A stretch of 64,000 nt of DNA from Pseudorasbora parva (Eukaryota > Chordata > Actinopteri > Cypriniformes > Gobionidae), in the NCBI RefSeq assembly GCF_024679245.1, contig NC_090182.1, positions 29,529,547 to 29,593,546 of the forward strand. Reading direction: 5' to 3'. This document shows, one piece after another, positions 1-11,429 of this stretch. Position numbers and translations under genes: made by a program. Numbering within the stretch: position 1 is the stretch's first letter; every line of letters begins with the position of its first letter. The notes beneath the pieces were generated by a model, which was not told the origin of the DNA, did not search any database, and was given only the letters and a program-made list of their open reading frames with translations.

Positions 1-1845
1 TTGGTGACAAAGGAATCCAAACAGTTGCTCAACTGTCTAACACATTATTAGATATAAATACATAATACATATTAAGGTGTCTTTGGTGTTTCCATGGTTT
101 CTACGGAAGCAAAACCAGAAATTGAGGGTAATGCAGATATCGGTATGTCATTGACAGGTGTCTCAATGACACTGATGTCTCTGGATTTTAACATAATTGG
201 AAACATTTGGCATAATGCAAATACACAAGTCAACAAAATATACAACATTGTTCTAGTGGATTTTGGATATTTTAACCCAAAATATCACATATTGAGCATT
301 GTCTCCAGCATTCCTTTTTTCATATAACAAAAAAAAGTATTAATTCCGATAAAACAAATATTAAAACTCTGTTGAGTAAAGAAAAGACATCCTGACTTTG
401 ATCATCCTCTCAGGTCAGGATAAACGGTCCCTCTTAATGAGTGCAACTGTTCTTTTGATGTTACATATATGATTAACACCAGGGGCTCAATTTCGTGATG
501 TGTCACAATTTACCATGGACTAGTAATGTCTTTGAGGCATGTGGTCACTGCTGATGAGAGAGAGACAGATTAAACCTGTTAAAATAATTAACATAAAAAA
601 GCAAACAACATTAAAATCAAAAGACATTCCGGCCCTCCTTTACCCTTGACATTCCCTCAGTCAGGCGCAAGATGAGTTGCAAAAGGATTTAATTTGAGAA
701 ATTACAAAACAGCAGGACTCAGGAGCCCCACAGGTATCGCAGACTGAATCTCTCCCTTGCCAATTTAAAACATAGACGTTAGACAAAGAGGGTGTGAGGC
801 TTGAAGGGATAATTCAGTCTTGCACTACGCCTACAATGGGATTTGGCTCACCGATTTATTTGGCCTCCTGTGGAGGGTTTTTTAAATGGAAGGACACCAC
901 GATGTGCCTTTGCAAAAAAAAAAACGAGTCTTATTTCACACAAGGATCGTCCCTCATCAGCACATCAAAGACTCCTTAATGCATTAGCATTCGACTGAAG
1001 TGAGCTTGAGCTTCTGCAACACTACACAGCCACAAACAAATGATTGCCAGTTAATGACCCCTGGCCCAGCTAGACAGCCAGACACATGAAACCGTGCCGA
1101 AAAGCCTCAAGCCAATAGTTCATAAAACTCTGGATGTTCTGATATAAATCTGGCAATTAAAATGAATCTCAGATCTTACTGATGACAAATCCAAAGAAAC
1201 TATTTCACTCTATAGCGCCTCAGAGAATAAACTTTCCATCATCTATTGGTGGCTGACATTTCATTTAAAAGTAATTCAAGAGGAAGTGTAATTTTTACTA
1301 GAGATGCACCGGTCAACCAGCCATCAATCATTTGTCTGTTTTTTGCTCCAAACACACAATCAGCAACCAGCCGTTTGCATGTCTTATGTTGGTTGATCTT
1401 CGTTCCGGATATGAACACAAACTGGATTGAAATCATTTCTCAAAATGTTGTTTGAGTGGAAACATTACAAAGTCTGTAAACAAGCCGTTAAATAAGACCA
1501 GAAATGGGACATGCTGAAGAAGCAAGCTCACTATTAAACTGGGGGTGGCGTTATATATCAATCTATCTTTGAAGGGAATTGGCATTCAATGGCATTTTCT
1601 TTCCCCCAAAATTTCATCACAAGAATAGTTTGAGCACCGGCCACTTTTTATAACCATGCATACTTTGTTTGTGCAGGACAAATGCATACTGTTTTTCTTT
1701 TGCTCTAATTAGTTGTTCTACAAGGTGGCAACACTGGAACAAGCCATTGTTTCACAGTAAAAAAATAAACCAAAAAGAAAAAGGGTTGGGGGTTATGAGA
1801 TAGCTGCAACTTTAGTTTAAAATAATAAAGAATTTTTATTGGTCA
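1..1845. other. Intergenic, nothing recognised
   Basis: AT-rich sequence with only short, shadow-like open frames (for example 94-327 and 794-979) that have no recognisable family, splice context or codon signal. I see no transposon termini here. It ends at the 8-bp target duplication of the hAT element that starts at 1854. Confidence 0.5.
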
Positions 1846-2259
1846 TCATAACTAGGGATGGGACGATTACCGGTTTCACAATAAACCACACAAACCCGTA
1901 CAAACCCGATTACAAACCCGGTTAAAATGTACAAACCCGATTACAAAAAAAGTTGGGAACGAAATTGTGAACAAAAAAGGAATACAACATTTGAAATGTT
2001 GAAAGTGGGAAATTTTGAAATGTCATGTCATGATTTTGGATTTCATGAGAGCTACACATTCCAAAAAAGTTGGGCAGGTAGCAATAAGAGGCCGGAAAAG
2101 TTAAATGTACATATAAGGAACAGCTGGAGGACCAATGTGCAATTTATTTCACAAGTTCACACTAACATCAAATTAAATAGAGTAAAGATAATGCGTATTT
2201 GGTGTGCTGTCCTGGGGAGTTCAAAAGTCTGCATCTCTGATGGTATGGGGTACCCCAGG

Positions 2260-4933
2260 CCCAGATAGCATTGTAACATTGATTCAATGTTGAAATTCCA
2301 TCAGAATCATCATTTTTGTTGAGGTTGAAATTTCAATGCTAAGTAATATTGGATCAATGTTGAAAATTCAATGCTAAAACCATACTGGACCAATGTTGAA
2401 AATTCACTGCTAAATAATATTGGATCAATGTTGATAATTCCATGCTTTTCAGTGTTGAAAAGACAAACATTGAATCAATGCTGATGTTTGGTCAGCTTAA
2501 TTCTCCGCTGCTGAGGCTTACAATCAATCTATCTGTCAAATTATTCAACATGTTAAGGCAAGTCCAAATCAATTGGGTACATTTGTGTGAATGTGAGCAC
2601 ATTTATTAATGTTGTCATTCTGTGTTTCATGTTATTGTTATAAAAAATGTTTAAAAATAAAACAATAAAAAAACAAAAACAAAGAACTTCTACCATAAAT
2701 TTAGTCTATCAGTTTTAAATAAATAAAAATGTAGGCTATTATTATTCTTTAAATCATGTAGAATGTACATGCATTTCATTATTTAAAGAATACAGAGTTA
2801 ATAAAGAATTTAGAATATGTGTCCCTCCCTACATACCGAATGCGCCACAATCCAATACAGCAGGTGGCGGTAATGCACCTTCAAGACAAACCACCAATCA
2901 GATCAAAGCAAGCGCAGCTGAACAGACTTCAAGCGTGAAAAAGATACAGGACAACGACCGTGTTTTTTAGAGGTAAGTGGCCTACAAAAATATATTTATA
3001 AAGTTCATCTCAATTTTAATTTAGTGTTTTTATTCATCTTTATGTTTTACAACTTGTGTGCTTCTCCTGAGCGAGTCAGAGTGAACTGCGATGTTAATAA
3101 TAGTCACATGAACGCTCTCGTAAGTTACACAACCAACGGCCAGGATAATCTTAATACATTGAGTTTCAGTTTGTTTTTCACCAAACCATTTCATATTTGT
3201 ATTAAAAAAAAAAATCTTAAGATTGGCATATACATTGTGAATTGCGTCCGAATTCTGACTTGTGCAACTCTTTTTTGTTGTTGTTGTTGTCGTGCGTTGT
3301 TTGTTGTGAGGTGTTCATCTATTTTATGAGATGATTTTAGTATTAAAATGATTAATCTGTACGTGCAACGAGTAAATTGTGCATTTGTGGAAACGGTGCT
3401 GCACATGCATTCATTGACTTGTGAGTCGATCCTATTTGATTCATTTGGATTTTGAGACCATATAGGATCGACTCACAAGTCAATGAATGCTTGCGCGGCG
3501 CGGACCCACAAACGTATCTTACTCGTTGCACGCACAGATGAATCATTTTGAATCATCCTATATTCGTCTGGCTTGTCAGTAATTGTGAGGGGAAATACAA
3601 TCAGTTCAGCTCTGCTTCAGCTGTGAGATATCATCACGAGAGCAGATCACAATGACATCATTACAGTTTAATCTTTAATGCAGCAAGAAAAAAGAAAAGA
3701 GTGAGATCTTTAAGTTCTGTAGGCAGCTATATCAAACTACAGAAATTTAGTAAACAGTTGTGCCTCCAGTTCGTGTTGTAAATGAAAAAAAAAAAAAATC
3801 TCTTCCAAACCACCATGTAGCCTATACAGCTCCTCTTTTATTTTCTTAATTTAGCTTTTGGTCATTCATTTACTTGTTTCATTTTCACACTTTATTTATT
3901 TACTATTAAATACAATAATATTATTAGATAAAACACCAGATATATTCACTTTGCTTTTTCATTCATTCATTGTGTGTCCGCAGGCCCTTTAAAGTCTATA
4001 CTAAAATGCATTAAATAGTCCTGAATTTAATGTTACCGTTTTAACTGGGATATCAAGATTTTGATAAAATTTCAAGTTTCACTTCCTTTTGTAGTAGGCT
4101 ATATTTGTAATGTATAATTAATCACATTTCCAAATATTTACTAACTTCTTGTTGTTTTAGATGCCGTGAATGCTGATAAAAAGGAGGCATCAGAGTATAT
4201 CTTTGCTGGGACGGTGCAAAACTGGCTCCATTACAACCTGAAAGGCTTCGGGACATTGCTCATGAGTTTGGAGTATTTTATTCTTTTTTCTACCTTCTTT
4301 CTTTCAGTAGTACTGTGTCATTTCTGTATTTATTGGCAAGTTTACATTTGTATTTACTTCCATTTTGCAGATGCACGTTTTCATGTTTTTCCAGGCTCTT
4401 CTCATTTGTGTCATAAATTCAGATGTAATTGTTTCAAGTCAATGTAAGATTTCCTGTTGTAACTGTGGGGGCATAAATAAATACATTTGCATGTAAACTG
4501 AAGGATGTTGCTTACTTTGAGTGACTTTTTGATGCAAAATCATATCGATTGCAGCCACACATGGTCTCTGGTAAAATAAAGAGTCAAATTAACTGGCATA
4601 GAATCCTGCTGTACATAAAGCAAGATTGATCTATTTTTCATTGTTGAAATAACATTATTTCACGGTGCAAACCTGATGAAAAATCAATGTTATATTTCAA
4701 TATTGATTCAATGATATTTTGATTGATGCATTAACATTGATTCAACATTGATTCACTTAAATAAGTGGTTTAATTTTAGTTGAAAAAATATTGATTTTAA
4801 GCCCATCTTGATCTATTTTTCATCGTTGAAATAACATTATTTCAGGGTGCAAACCTGAAGAAAAATCAATGTTAAATCTCAACATTGTTTCAATGATATT
4901 TTAGTTGATGCATTAACATTGATGCTATCTGGG
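2260..4933. mobile_element. Nested element with CCCAGATAGCA inverted ends and ATTGAT-rich subterminal repeats
   Basis: The element begins CCCAGATAGCA (2260) and ends TGCTATCTGGG (4933), a perfect 11-bp inverted repeat. Both subterminal regions (about 2270-2480 and 4620-4925) are arrays of short degenerate units built on ATTGATTCAATGTTGAA, in opposite orientation at the two ends. This resembles the subterminal binding-site arrays of some DNA transposons. Near the centre are a long foldback (3340-3560) and an exon-like frame (4166-4447). It interrupts the element 1930-5011. I cannot name the superfamily. Confidence 0.6.
3340..3560. repeat. Long imperfect hairpin (foldback)
   Basis: The arm 3346-3437 is mirrored by 3463-3553. 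The best-matched core is GCATTCATTGACTTGTGAG (from 3408) against its reverse complement ending at 3490, and the outer arms share TGCAACGAGTAA / TTACTCGTTGCA. The loop is only about 25 bp. It lies inside the CCCAGATAGCA element and may be a separate small foldback transposon. Confidence 0.7.
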
Positions 4934-5157
4934 TTGCATGAGTGCGTGGGGTATAGGCAGCTTACACATATGGAAAGGCAGTGTCCCAACTTTTTTGGAA
5001 TCAGGTTTGTACTGACGATTTGTATTATGGTTTAAAATTTAATTATCATTAAAACCGTGTTTGATTATCGCAACTGGTAAAACTCGTAAATCCTGTCCAG
5101 CCAGCCTCAGTCTGGTGCGGTTGCAGCACGCAATGTTGTTTTTTTTAACGAGAAGAA

Positions 5158-5451
5158 ATGGCGGATGGCAGTGACAGCACCGGTAGATTTTCCCGCCTTC
5201 TGAAAGGACAGAATCTGAGGTCATATTTTGGCTTTTACAAAGGTCCTGAGGGAAACTTAAAGGATGTTCACCCTGTCTGCAGAACATGCAAAAAGAAAGT
5301 CGCTGCAATAGGGGAAAACACTTCAAATCTGCCAAGTCGTATTCATGACCATCATCACACACTGTTGTATAGCGAATGCAAGGCAACTTTGACCTCAATA
5401 ACAAAACGATGTCTGGAAAATAATTGGACACATGATGTTGTTTTGAGTTGA
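5158..5451 (+). pseudogene. BED-type zinc-finger fragment of a hAT transposase
   Basis: A 97-residue open frame starting MADGSDSTGRFSR. Residues 20-66 look like a BED finger: aromatic residues (YFGFYKG), then C-x2-C (VCRTCKK) and H-x3-4-H (SRIHDHHH). BED fingers are the N-terminal DNA-binding domain of many hAT transposases and ZBED proteins. No hAT dimerisation domain or DDE core follows within the element, so this is a stranded first domain, not a working transposase. It lies inside the hAT element 1854-6117. Confidence 0.6.
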
Positions 5452-6125
5452 AATATTTGATCTCATGCTCTTGAAATTTATGTCAAGCTTCTGCAAAGAA
5501 AAGTCTGCGGCAAGTGATTTTGAGTCAAAGACGAATAAACATGTTCAGGACTAAGGGTTACATTTAAAGGATAATAAAGCATATTCATCATACACTTATA
5601 ACAGATTTTATTTTTTTAACCACATAAATAAATACGGGAACATACTAATTAAGATTAATGTTTTACATTTGACTGGTTTATAAATCCATTTTGTACAGCC
5701 TACATAAATGTCCAGACAAGATGATCACAACAATTAATATTATAGTAGTATTAATAGTAAAGTCCTATGATTTAATTTCCAATACAATCAAAATTGTAGA
5801 TGCAAGATGGCAAATTGCATTTGAACTAAACGAGAGAGCGTGTCCATTGTGATGCAAGGGTGTGCACTGCGTTATAATGTGCTATTTACGAAGGTCATTA
5901 TAAGGAAGGAAATGCCACAGATTAGAATCTTGGTTTTAAAAAATTGTATAGAGCTGATTATTTTATTTGTTTGTTGATTTTCAAATATAAAACTTGTTTT
6001 CAGTGTGCATCAGTTCTTTTGAAACACATTCATCTCATTTTACCAAAACCGTGATGATATTGATAAGTGTGATAATTCTAATCACTATAATCGTGAAATT
6101 TTCATACCGTCCTATAGTCATAACT

Positions 6126-7288
6126 TCTGTAGAAAAATAGTGTAGACACTGGACGAAGAAGAAACTTTCTATAGTGCATGTGTCAACCATCTGCATATAC
6201 TCAAATGGAGTATATTTTGAAAAGCTATGTATTCCGACTTCATAAAATAGCAAACTATACTTGTTAGTTTGGATTTCATGGTTACTTTAAGAGTAGAATT
6301 CTATGGTTTGTATAAGTTTTTTGTTAGATTTCAAATGTGTTTTTAATTCTTTTACTGGCCCACAGTAGTGCAAATCAGGATGGCATGCACCAAACAGATA
6401 AAAAATGAAAAAGATTCCTTCAAGAACCTTCTTTTCCTGCTTCTGCTCTGGTGTGTCCCATTGTTTACTATAGCTGAGGGTCAGGTGTGTAGCACTGTTG
6501 TGCTCACAACAAAGAACATAAGGTTGTTGAATCCTGCTCTGGCACCGGCTACCAGTCTCATTAGGAGGCAGAAGCTGTGGCTCGATTTATTTCTCAGTCA
6601 TTAAAATAGATATGTGGAGGAATCGATTTGACCAGTGTAGGAACTCAGACTCAATAATGCTAACCTGCCATTCTTTCTTTTTTTAGAGACTATAGTGAGA
6701 GAATTGACTTGGCAAAGAGCCAAGACAGCACATTCCTGAAACATCAAAGCGTATTGTTCTGCATGGATCAGCCATAGAAACTCAAAAGCAAGGTTTTTTT
6801 TAAGTGTTTTCTTTTTTCTTTTCTTTTTTGCATGGTTTAGATTTTTTTTTTTAAATGACACTGCTTGTGTATAAACAAAATACATATCTGAAGTCAGTAT
6901 GTATATATTTTTTAATGTGACTGTCTGAGTATTTATTTAACAAATGTGATTACAACTAGTTTAAAACCTAAAAAAATATATATACATTTTGTAGACAAGA
7001 ATGTACCATGGTATTTTCCTTTAAGGTAATGTATGTAATTTGTGCGCCATTATCAGCACCAAATTAATTGGTAATACTTTTTAAAAAAATCTAAATATCC
7101 TTTTCAAGCAAGGATGTCTTACTTGTAGTTGTCTCTCCACATTTAGCTTGGAGTGTATGAAAATTAGTGATTCACTGTTCAGGACTTTTCAGGGTTTATT
7201 CTGATTGCCAATTATTTAAGCAAAGTTATTTGTTGTTTATTTGCTCTATTACAGGCTAAACTGTTCTTAAAATCGAACTATGTGAAAT
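6126..7288. other. Intergenic, nothing recognised
   Basis: AT-rich sequence between the hAT element and the SINE. Short open frames at 6368-6604 and 6601-6885 (minus) lack any recognisable domain and include low-complexity lysine stretches from poly-A/T runs. Confidence 0.4.
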
Positions 7289-7296
7289 TAGAGGCA

Positions 7297-7807
7297 GCAG
7301 CCATATCACCCTGTAGCCCAAGACTGGTTTCCCACTGAAGCTAAGCAGGGCTGAGCCTGGTCAGTACCTGGATGGGAGAACAACTGGGAAAACCAGGTAG
7401 CTGCTGGTAGAGGTCTTAGTGAGACCAGCAGGGGGTGCTCACCCTGTGGTCTGTGTGGGTCTTAACGCCGCAGTATAGTGATGGGGACACTATACTTACA
7501 ATGAGCACCGTCTTTCGGATGAGACGTTAAACTAAGGTCCTGACTCTCTGAGGTCGTTAAAAATCCAAATTTTCCCACTGACCTCTGTCCATCATTGCCT
7601 CCTATTCATCCCCATATCCTGATTGGCTTTATCACTAGGTCTACTCTCCACCAATCAGCTGGTGTGTGGTGAGCGTTCTGGCGCAATATGGCTGCTGCCG
7701 TCGCATCATCGGTGGGTGCTGCACATTGGTGGTGGTTGAGGAGATTCCCCCCTTCAATGTAAAGCGCTTTGAGTGCCTTTGAAAAGCGCTATAAATCGAA
7801 CACATTA
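7297..7807 (+). mobile_element. SINE with 5S rRNA-derived head (SINE3 type)
   Basis: The first ~110 bp are clearly 5S-rRNA-like, including AAGCTAAGCAGGGCTGAGCC and GTACCTGGATGGGAGA, which correspond to the internal control region used by TFIIIA and RNA polymerase III. The 3' part ends AAGCGCTTTGAGTGCC...AAAGCGCTATAAAT, a LINE-like tail that partner reverse transcriptases recognise. Direct repeats TAGAGGCA flank it (7289-7296 and 7808-7815). The layout matches the 5S-derived SINE3 class described in zebrafish. It is a retroposon, not a functional 5S gene. Confidence 0.85.
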
Positions 7808-7815
7808 TAGAGGCA

Positions 7816-8590
7816 ACCTTTTAAGCACGATCCAAAGATACTATAAACACGCATGTAGCCTGATCAGTTGTTTTTGATTTATACTATTTGTATTGTATAA
7901 TTTCAAACTGCAAGGTCTCACTTTAGCTTTCTAACATTATGCTACATAAAACATACCTGCACAAAGACAAAAACACCAGACGGATAGAATGAAAATGCAG
8001 TTCCCTCTATGACAGTAGGTGGCGTTTATGGAATGCTGTACACAAAGCAACACTAGTATAGGCCTATATAATTTTTTTGTTATTTTATTATTGTTATTGT
8101 TATTATTATTAATTTGTAATTGTATTAAGAATTATGCATCTGGGATGTGGGATGTAGTTTTTTTAGTCTGTTTCATATATAACAATTGAAAACATTAATG
8201 GAAAAACGAGACAGTTATCTTCTTGATATCGTCAAAAGCACCAGCCAGATCTTACTATTATCAATACACAATATATCATCTACTGGCACAAACCTACAAT
8301 ATTTCACAAAAAATAAGAATTGTCCATTTTGATTTCATAGTGACTTTACAGCAGGGGTGTTCAATCCTGCTCACAGAGGGCCACTGTCCTGCCAAGTTTA
8401 GTTTATCAGGTTTAGTTAATCAACAGTGATGGCTGATGTTAACAAGCGGCATTGATGCTTGTAGTGGATTTTTAAAAAAAGTTAGATGCAACTGCCTAAT
8501 AACAAAGCAGGGTTCACAAACAAGCCTGCAGCACTCTTCTCAGAAACTGAAGCCATCGCGCCTCGATCGCCCCCAGGTGACCGGTCCCAG
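7816..8590. other. Intergenic with a possible hAT terminus
   Basis: No gene seen. At about 8352 the sequence CAGGGGTGTTCAATCCTGCT resembles a common hAT (Charlie-like) terminus, but no matching right end could be placed. Confidence 0.35.
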
Positions 8591-9272
8591 TATAGCAACC
8601 CTCTGTGTTTTCTAATGTATGCGAGGCAAGCTAAACAATCTAATTACACTTAAAATATTTTTCCTCAAAGTTAGTTTATGTCATAGGCAGGTATCACGAT
8701 TATTTCATTTCAAGTGTTAGTTTTTTAAATAAGTTTAGTTTTAGTTAGTTATTTGATGCTATAAAAACAGGTGTGTGACGTTATGATTGACAGCTGAGAT
8801 CTATGTATTTTCTGAGTGAAGTTGTCACCGAGGCACTAACTGACTTTTTTCGGGATTTTTGGGAGCAGATCGGAGCTTTAGCTTTAATTTCTACATTTCC
8901 ATTACTTTTTATTTCACACAACATAATTAATTGTTCTGCATCTGTGAGAGTCTAGGCGGGCTTTTGATATCGCGGCTGTACTTCCTGCTCTTCTTCCTGC
9001 TCTCTACTGCGCAACTCCGGCCCCGAATCACTACTGCGCAGACTCCGGTACCAAGATGTCAGCGCCGTGCGGGTCATCTGAAAGCAACTCTGGTCAGTGG
9101 AAATGGATGAAGCCGCGTCGTCCATATTTTTTACGGAACATGTCTAATCATGTTCACCATGGTCCATTTCTGTACATAATAAACAGTACAAATTTTAGAA
9201 AATATATAAAATTGCATCTTGAAATGATAATTTTTTTAGACCGCTAATTTCTCCCCCAAAAACTGTTGTCAC
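8590..9272 (+). mobile_element. Partial, old hAT relative
   Basis: The stretch 8670-9150 closely parallels the flanks of the TTAA element at 56.5-59.7 kb, sharing for example ATTTGATGCTATAAAAAC, GACTTTTTTC and CACTACTGCGCA/CTCTACTCAC-type segments. It belongs to the same old hAT-like family as 56452-59900. Unlike that copy it has no TTAA insertion in its GGCGGGCTTTT segment (about 8956-8970). Ends are not resolved. Confidence 0.55.
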
Positions 9273-9273
9273 T

Positions 9274-9686
9274 TAGCCTGACAAGCCAGACCCACATCAA
9301 GATGTTTAGTCTGGAAACTCACCATTGACAGGGCTCAATCCGAGGGGCGGGATAAACGGTTGTCTTTCAAACTCCCTCATAGGATAGCGCTACCACCAAC
9401 CAGAGCAACGAAGGTGAAACAGAGCTTGTTGATAGATTAAACATTCGCCGTATCCGGTCAGCAAAACTCCGAACACATCTTCCCTTCTTAAGAATGACTT
9501 CAGTGCCGTTCTTTGTTCTTTTCTCAGAGAAAAGCTCAACTCCAAGTCTTCCAGAGTCACGGTCAAAGCTGATTCGAAAAGACCGCCGTTCGCCAGCTTC
9601 TGTGTTTACTAGAAGCACGCAAACGCAACTCGGCCGTCGTCATTATGGCCCCGCCCACCGACTCTATACACGATGTGATTGGCCCG
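9274..9686. mobile_element. Truncated TAGCCTG-ended MITE
   Basis: Starts TAGCCTGACAAGCCAGACCC and runs in parallel, in reverse orientation, with the complete copy at 42730-43280. Shared segments include GGGGCGGGATAAACGGTTGT and the GTCGTCATTATGGCCCCGCC region. It ends abruptly near 9686, where gypsy-derived sequence begins, so the far terminus is missing. Confidence 0.7.
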
Positions 9687-9708
9687 GCAGGAGTTAGGCG
9701 ATTACAGC

Positions 9709-11281
9709 TCAGAAGGGTATTGAGAGTATTGAGGGTATTGAGAAAAAGTCTATAGCGATGTGTGACCAGGGACGTTGCAGAATGGGTAATGGATGTAGCA
9801 GACCTACCAGAGACAGATGAGGAGTCTTGGTTTGGCAGGCATTGCAGTTGTGGATAAATTGGGTTACATCGGCGAACATGGAGTCCCACCAAAACCGGTT
9901 CTGTAGGAGGTTATGAGTGGCGGTGATGCCTGGATGACCGGAACTGGGTAAGTCGTGGACGTGATGCAACAGTTTATCCCTTAAAAGAGCTGGTACAAAC
10001 GTTTGGTTTGGTGGGCATGCTACTGGTGGAGCGGACTGTTCGTTGGCCTGCGTAATCTCTGACATCACATCCCATTGAACTGGTGCTAGGAGGAGTGAAT
10101 TGGGGATTATGGGTTCCTCTGTGTCCGATCGGTCTACCTGGTCAGTCTGTCGGGATAATGCGTCCGCCTTGATGTTCTTAGACCCAGGTCTGTAAGTCAC
10201 TTTGAACTGAAAACGGGTAAAGAACATAGCCCATCGGGCCTGCCGAGGATTCAAGCGTTTGGTAGAGCGGAGGTATTCCAAGTTTTTGTGATCAGTGAGC
10301 ACGGTGAATGGATGTTGGGCTCTCTCCAGCCAATGACGCCATTCCTCCAGCGCTGCCTTCATCACCAATAACTCTCGATCACCCACATCATAATTTCGTT
10401 CTGCTGCAGATAACTTCCTGAAATAGAAGGCACAGGGAAACATTTTCTCAGGGGTACCTTGGCGTTGAGATAGAATGGCTCCAATGCCCGTGCTAGAGGC
10501 GTCTACCTCCACTATGAAGGGTTTCTCAGGGTCTGGGTGATGGAGAATGGGTGCTGTGGTGAACCGTTCCTTAAGCTCCTTGAAGGCCTCCTCCGCCTCT
10601 AGGGACCAGTGTAGACGAGAGGTTTGGCATTTTGTCATGGAAGTTAGCGGAGCTGCCACACTGCTGAAGTTGCGTATAAATCGCCTGTAGAAGTTTGCAA
10701 AGCCCAAAAACCTCTGTAGTTCCTTGAGCGTGCGCGGTCTGGGCCAGTTAAGGACTGCTTTAACCTTGTTGTCATCCATAGCGACCCCTTCTCGACTGAT
10801 AACGTACCCCAGGAAAGAAGTAGAGGTTTGGTGAAACTCACATTTCTCAGCTTTTGCATATAATTGATGCTGAATAAGTCTCTGCAGAACAGCCCGGACA
10901 TGCTGGATGTGTTCCTCCAACAACCTGGAATATATGAGAATATCGTCGATATAGATTATGACCCAGCGATTTAGCATATCTCTGAACACATTGTTGATGG
11001 AGGACTGGAAGACTGATGGACTGTTGGAAAGCCCGAATGGCATGACGAGGGTCTTGTAGTGGCCAGTGGTGGTGGAGAACGCAGTCTTCCACTCGTTCCC
11101 CTTCCCTTATGCGTATGAGATTATATGCACATCGGAGATCTAGTTTGGTGAAATATTCGGCCTGTCTTAACTGTTCGAGAGCAGCGGGTACCAGAGGCAG
11201 AGGGTATCGGAACTTGACGGTAATGTCGTTCAAGCCCCGATAATCAATACAGCGTCGTAGTCCCCCATCCTTCTTTTTCAC
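9709..11281 (-). pseudogene. Ty3/gypsy pol remnant: RT, RNase H, integrase zinc finger
   Basis: The frame 11043-9709 begins in the reverse-transcriptase palm (MPFGLSNSP). It contains YIDDILIY at about 10,930-10,955, then RNase H, and then the integrase HHCC zinc-binding region. It ends early in the integrase core. The upstream part (11281-10847) carries the RT start in another frame, so a frameshift lies near 11,090. The N-terminal pol and protease continue beyond the hAT insertion at 11430-13035. The frameshift, the missing integrase core, the missing LTRs and two insertions make this a dead copy. In life such a protein copies retroelement RNA in cytoplasmic particles. Confidence 0.9.
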
Positions 11282-11429
11282 AAAGAAAAACCCTGATGCG
11301 GCGGGTGATGTGGATGGTCAGATGAATCCCTTGGCTAACTCCTCTTCAATATAAGTCTTCATAGTGGCGGATTCGGGCTGTGACAGTGGGAAATTCTGCC
11401 CTTAGGGCGTGTGGTACCTGGAAGTAGTT

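Larger units (their letters stand above)
1930..5011. mobile_element. Non-autonomous DNA transposon with TACAAACCCGATT inverted ends
   Basis: The left terminus TACAAACCCGATTACAAAAA and the right terminus ending GGAATCAGGTTTGTA are inverted copies and continue into AGTTGGGA / TCCCAACTTT. This is a very common teleost repeat. A short duplicate of the terminal motif lies just outside it at about 1898-1925. The middle is replaced by another element (2260-4933). No transposase frame survives, so it is non-autonomous or gutted. The TA at its edges suits a TA-target superfamily, but the class is not proven. Confidence 0.65.
1854..6117 (+). mobile_element. hAT-like DNA transposon with BED-finger remnant, host of nested insertions
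   Basis: The element is bounded by an exact 8-bp direct repeat TCATAACT (1846-1853 and 6118-6125), the duplication size made by hAT transposases. The left end reads AGGGATGGGACG and the right end CGTCCTATAG, weakly inverted. About 75 bp inside the left end it is split by a 3.1-kb second transposon (1930-5011). Removing that leaves roughly 1.2 kb containing a BED zinc-finger reading frame at 5158-5451, so it is probably a decayed, internally deleted relative of a ZBED/hAT element. Orientation follows the BED frame. The hAT call rests on target-duplication size and the BED frame; the family was not checked against a library. Confidence 0.7.

Noticed and set aside
7297..7400. Possible 5S rRNA gene
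   Set aside because: Only the head resembles 5S; it continues into a LINE-like tail and has target duplications, so it is a SINE.
9494..9892. Frames shared between 9.5 kb and 42.9 kb
   Set aside because: Both are copies of the TAGCCTG MITE; similarity is at DNA level and the frames differ in extent.
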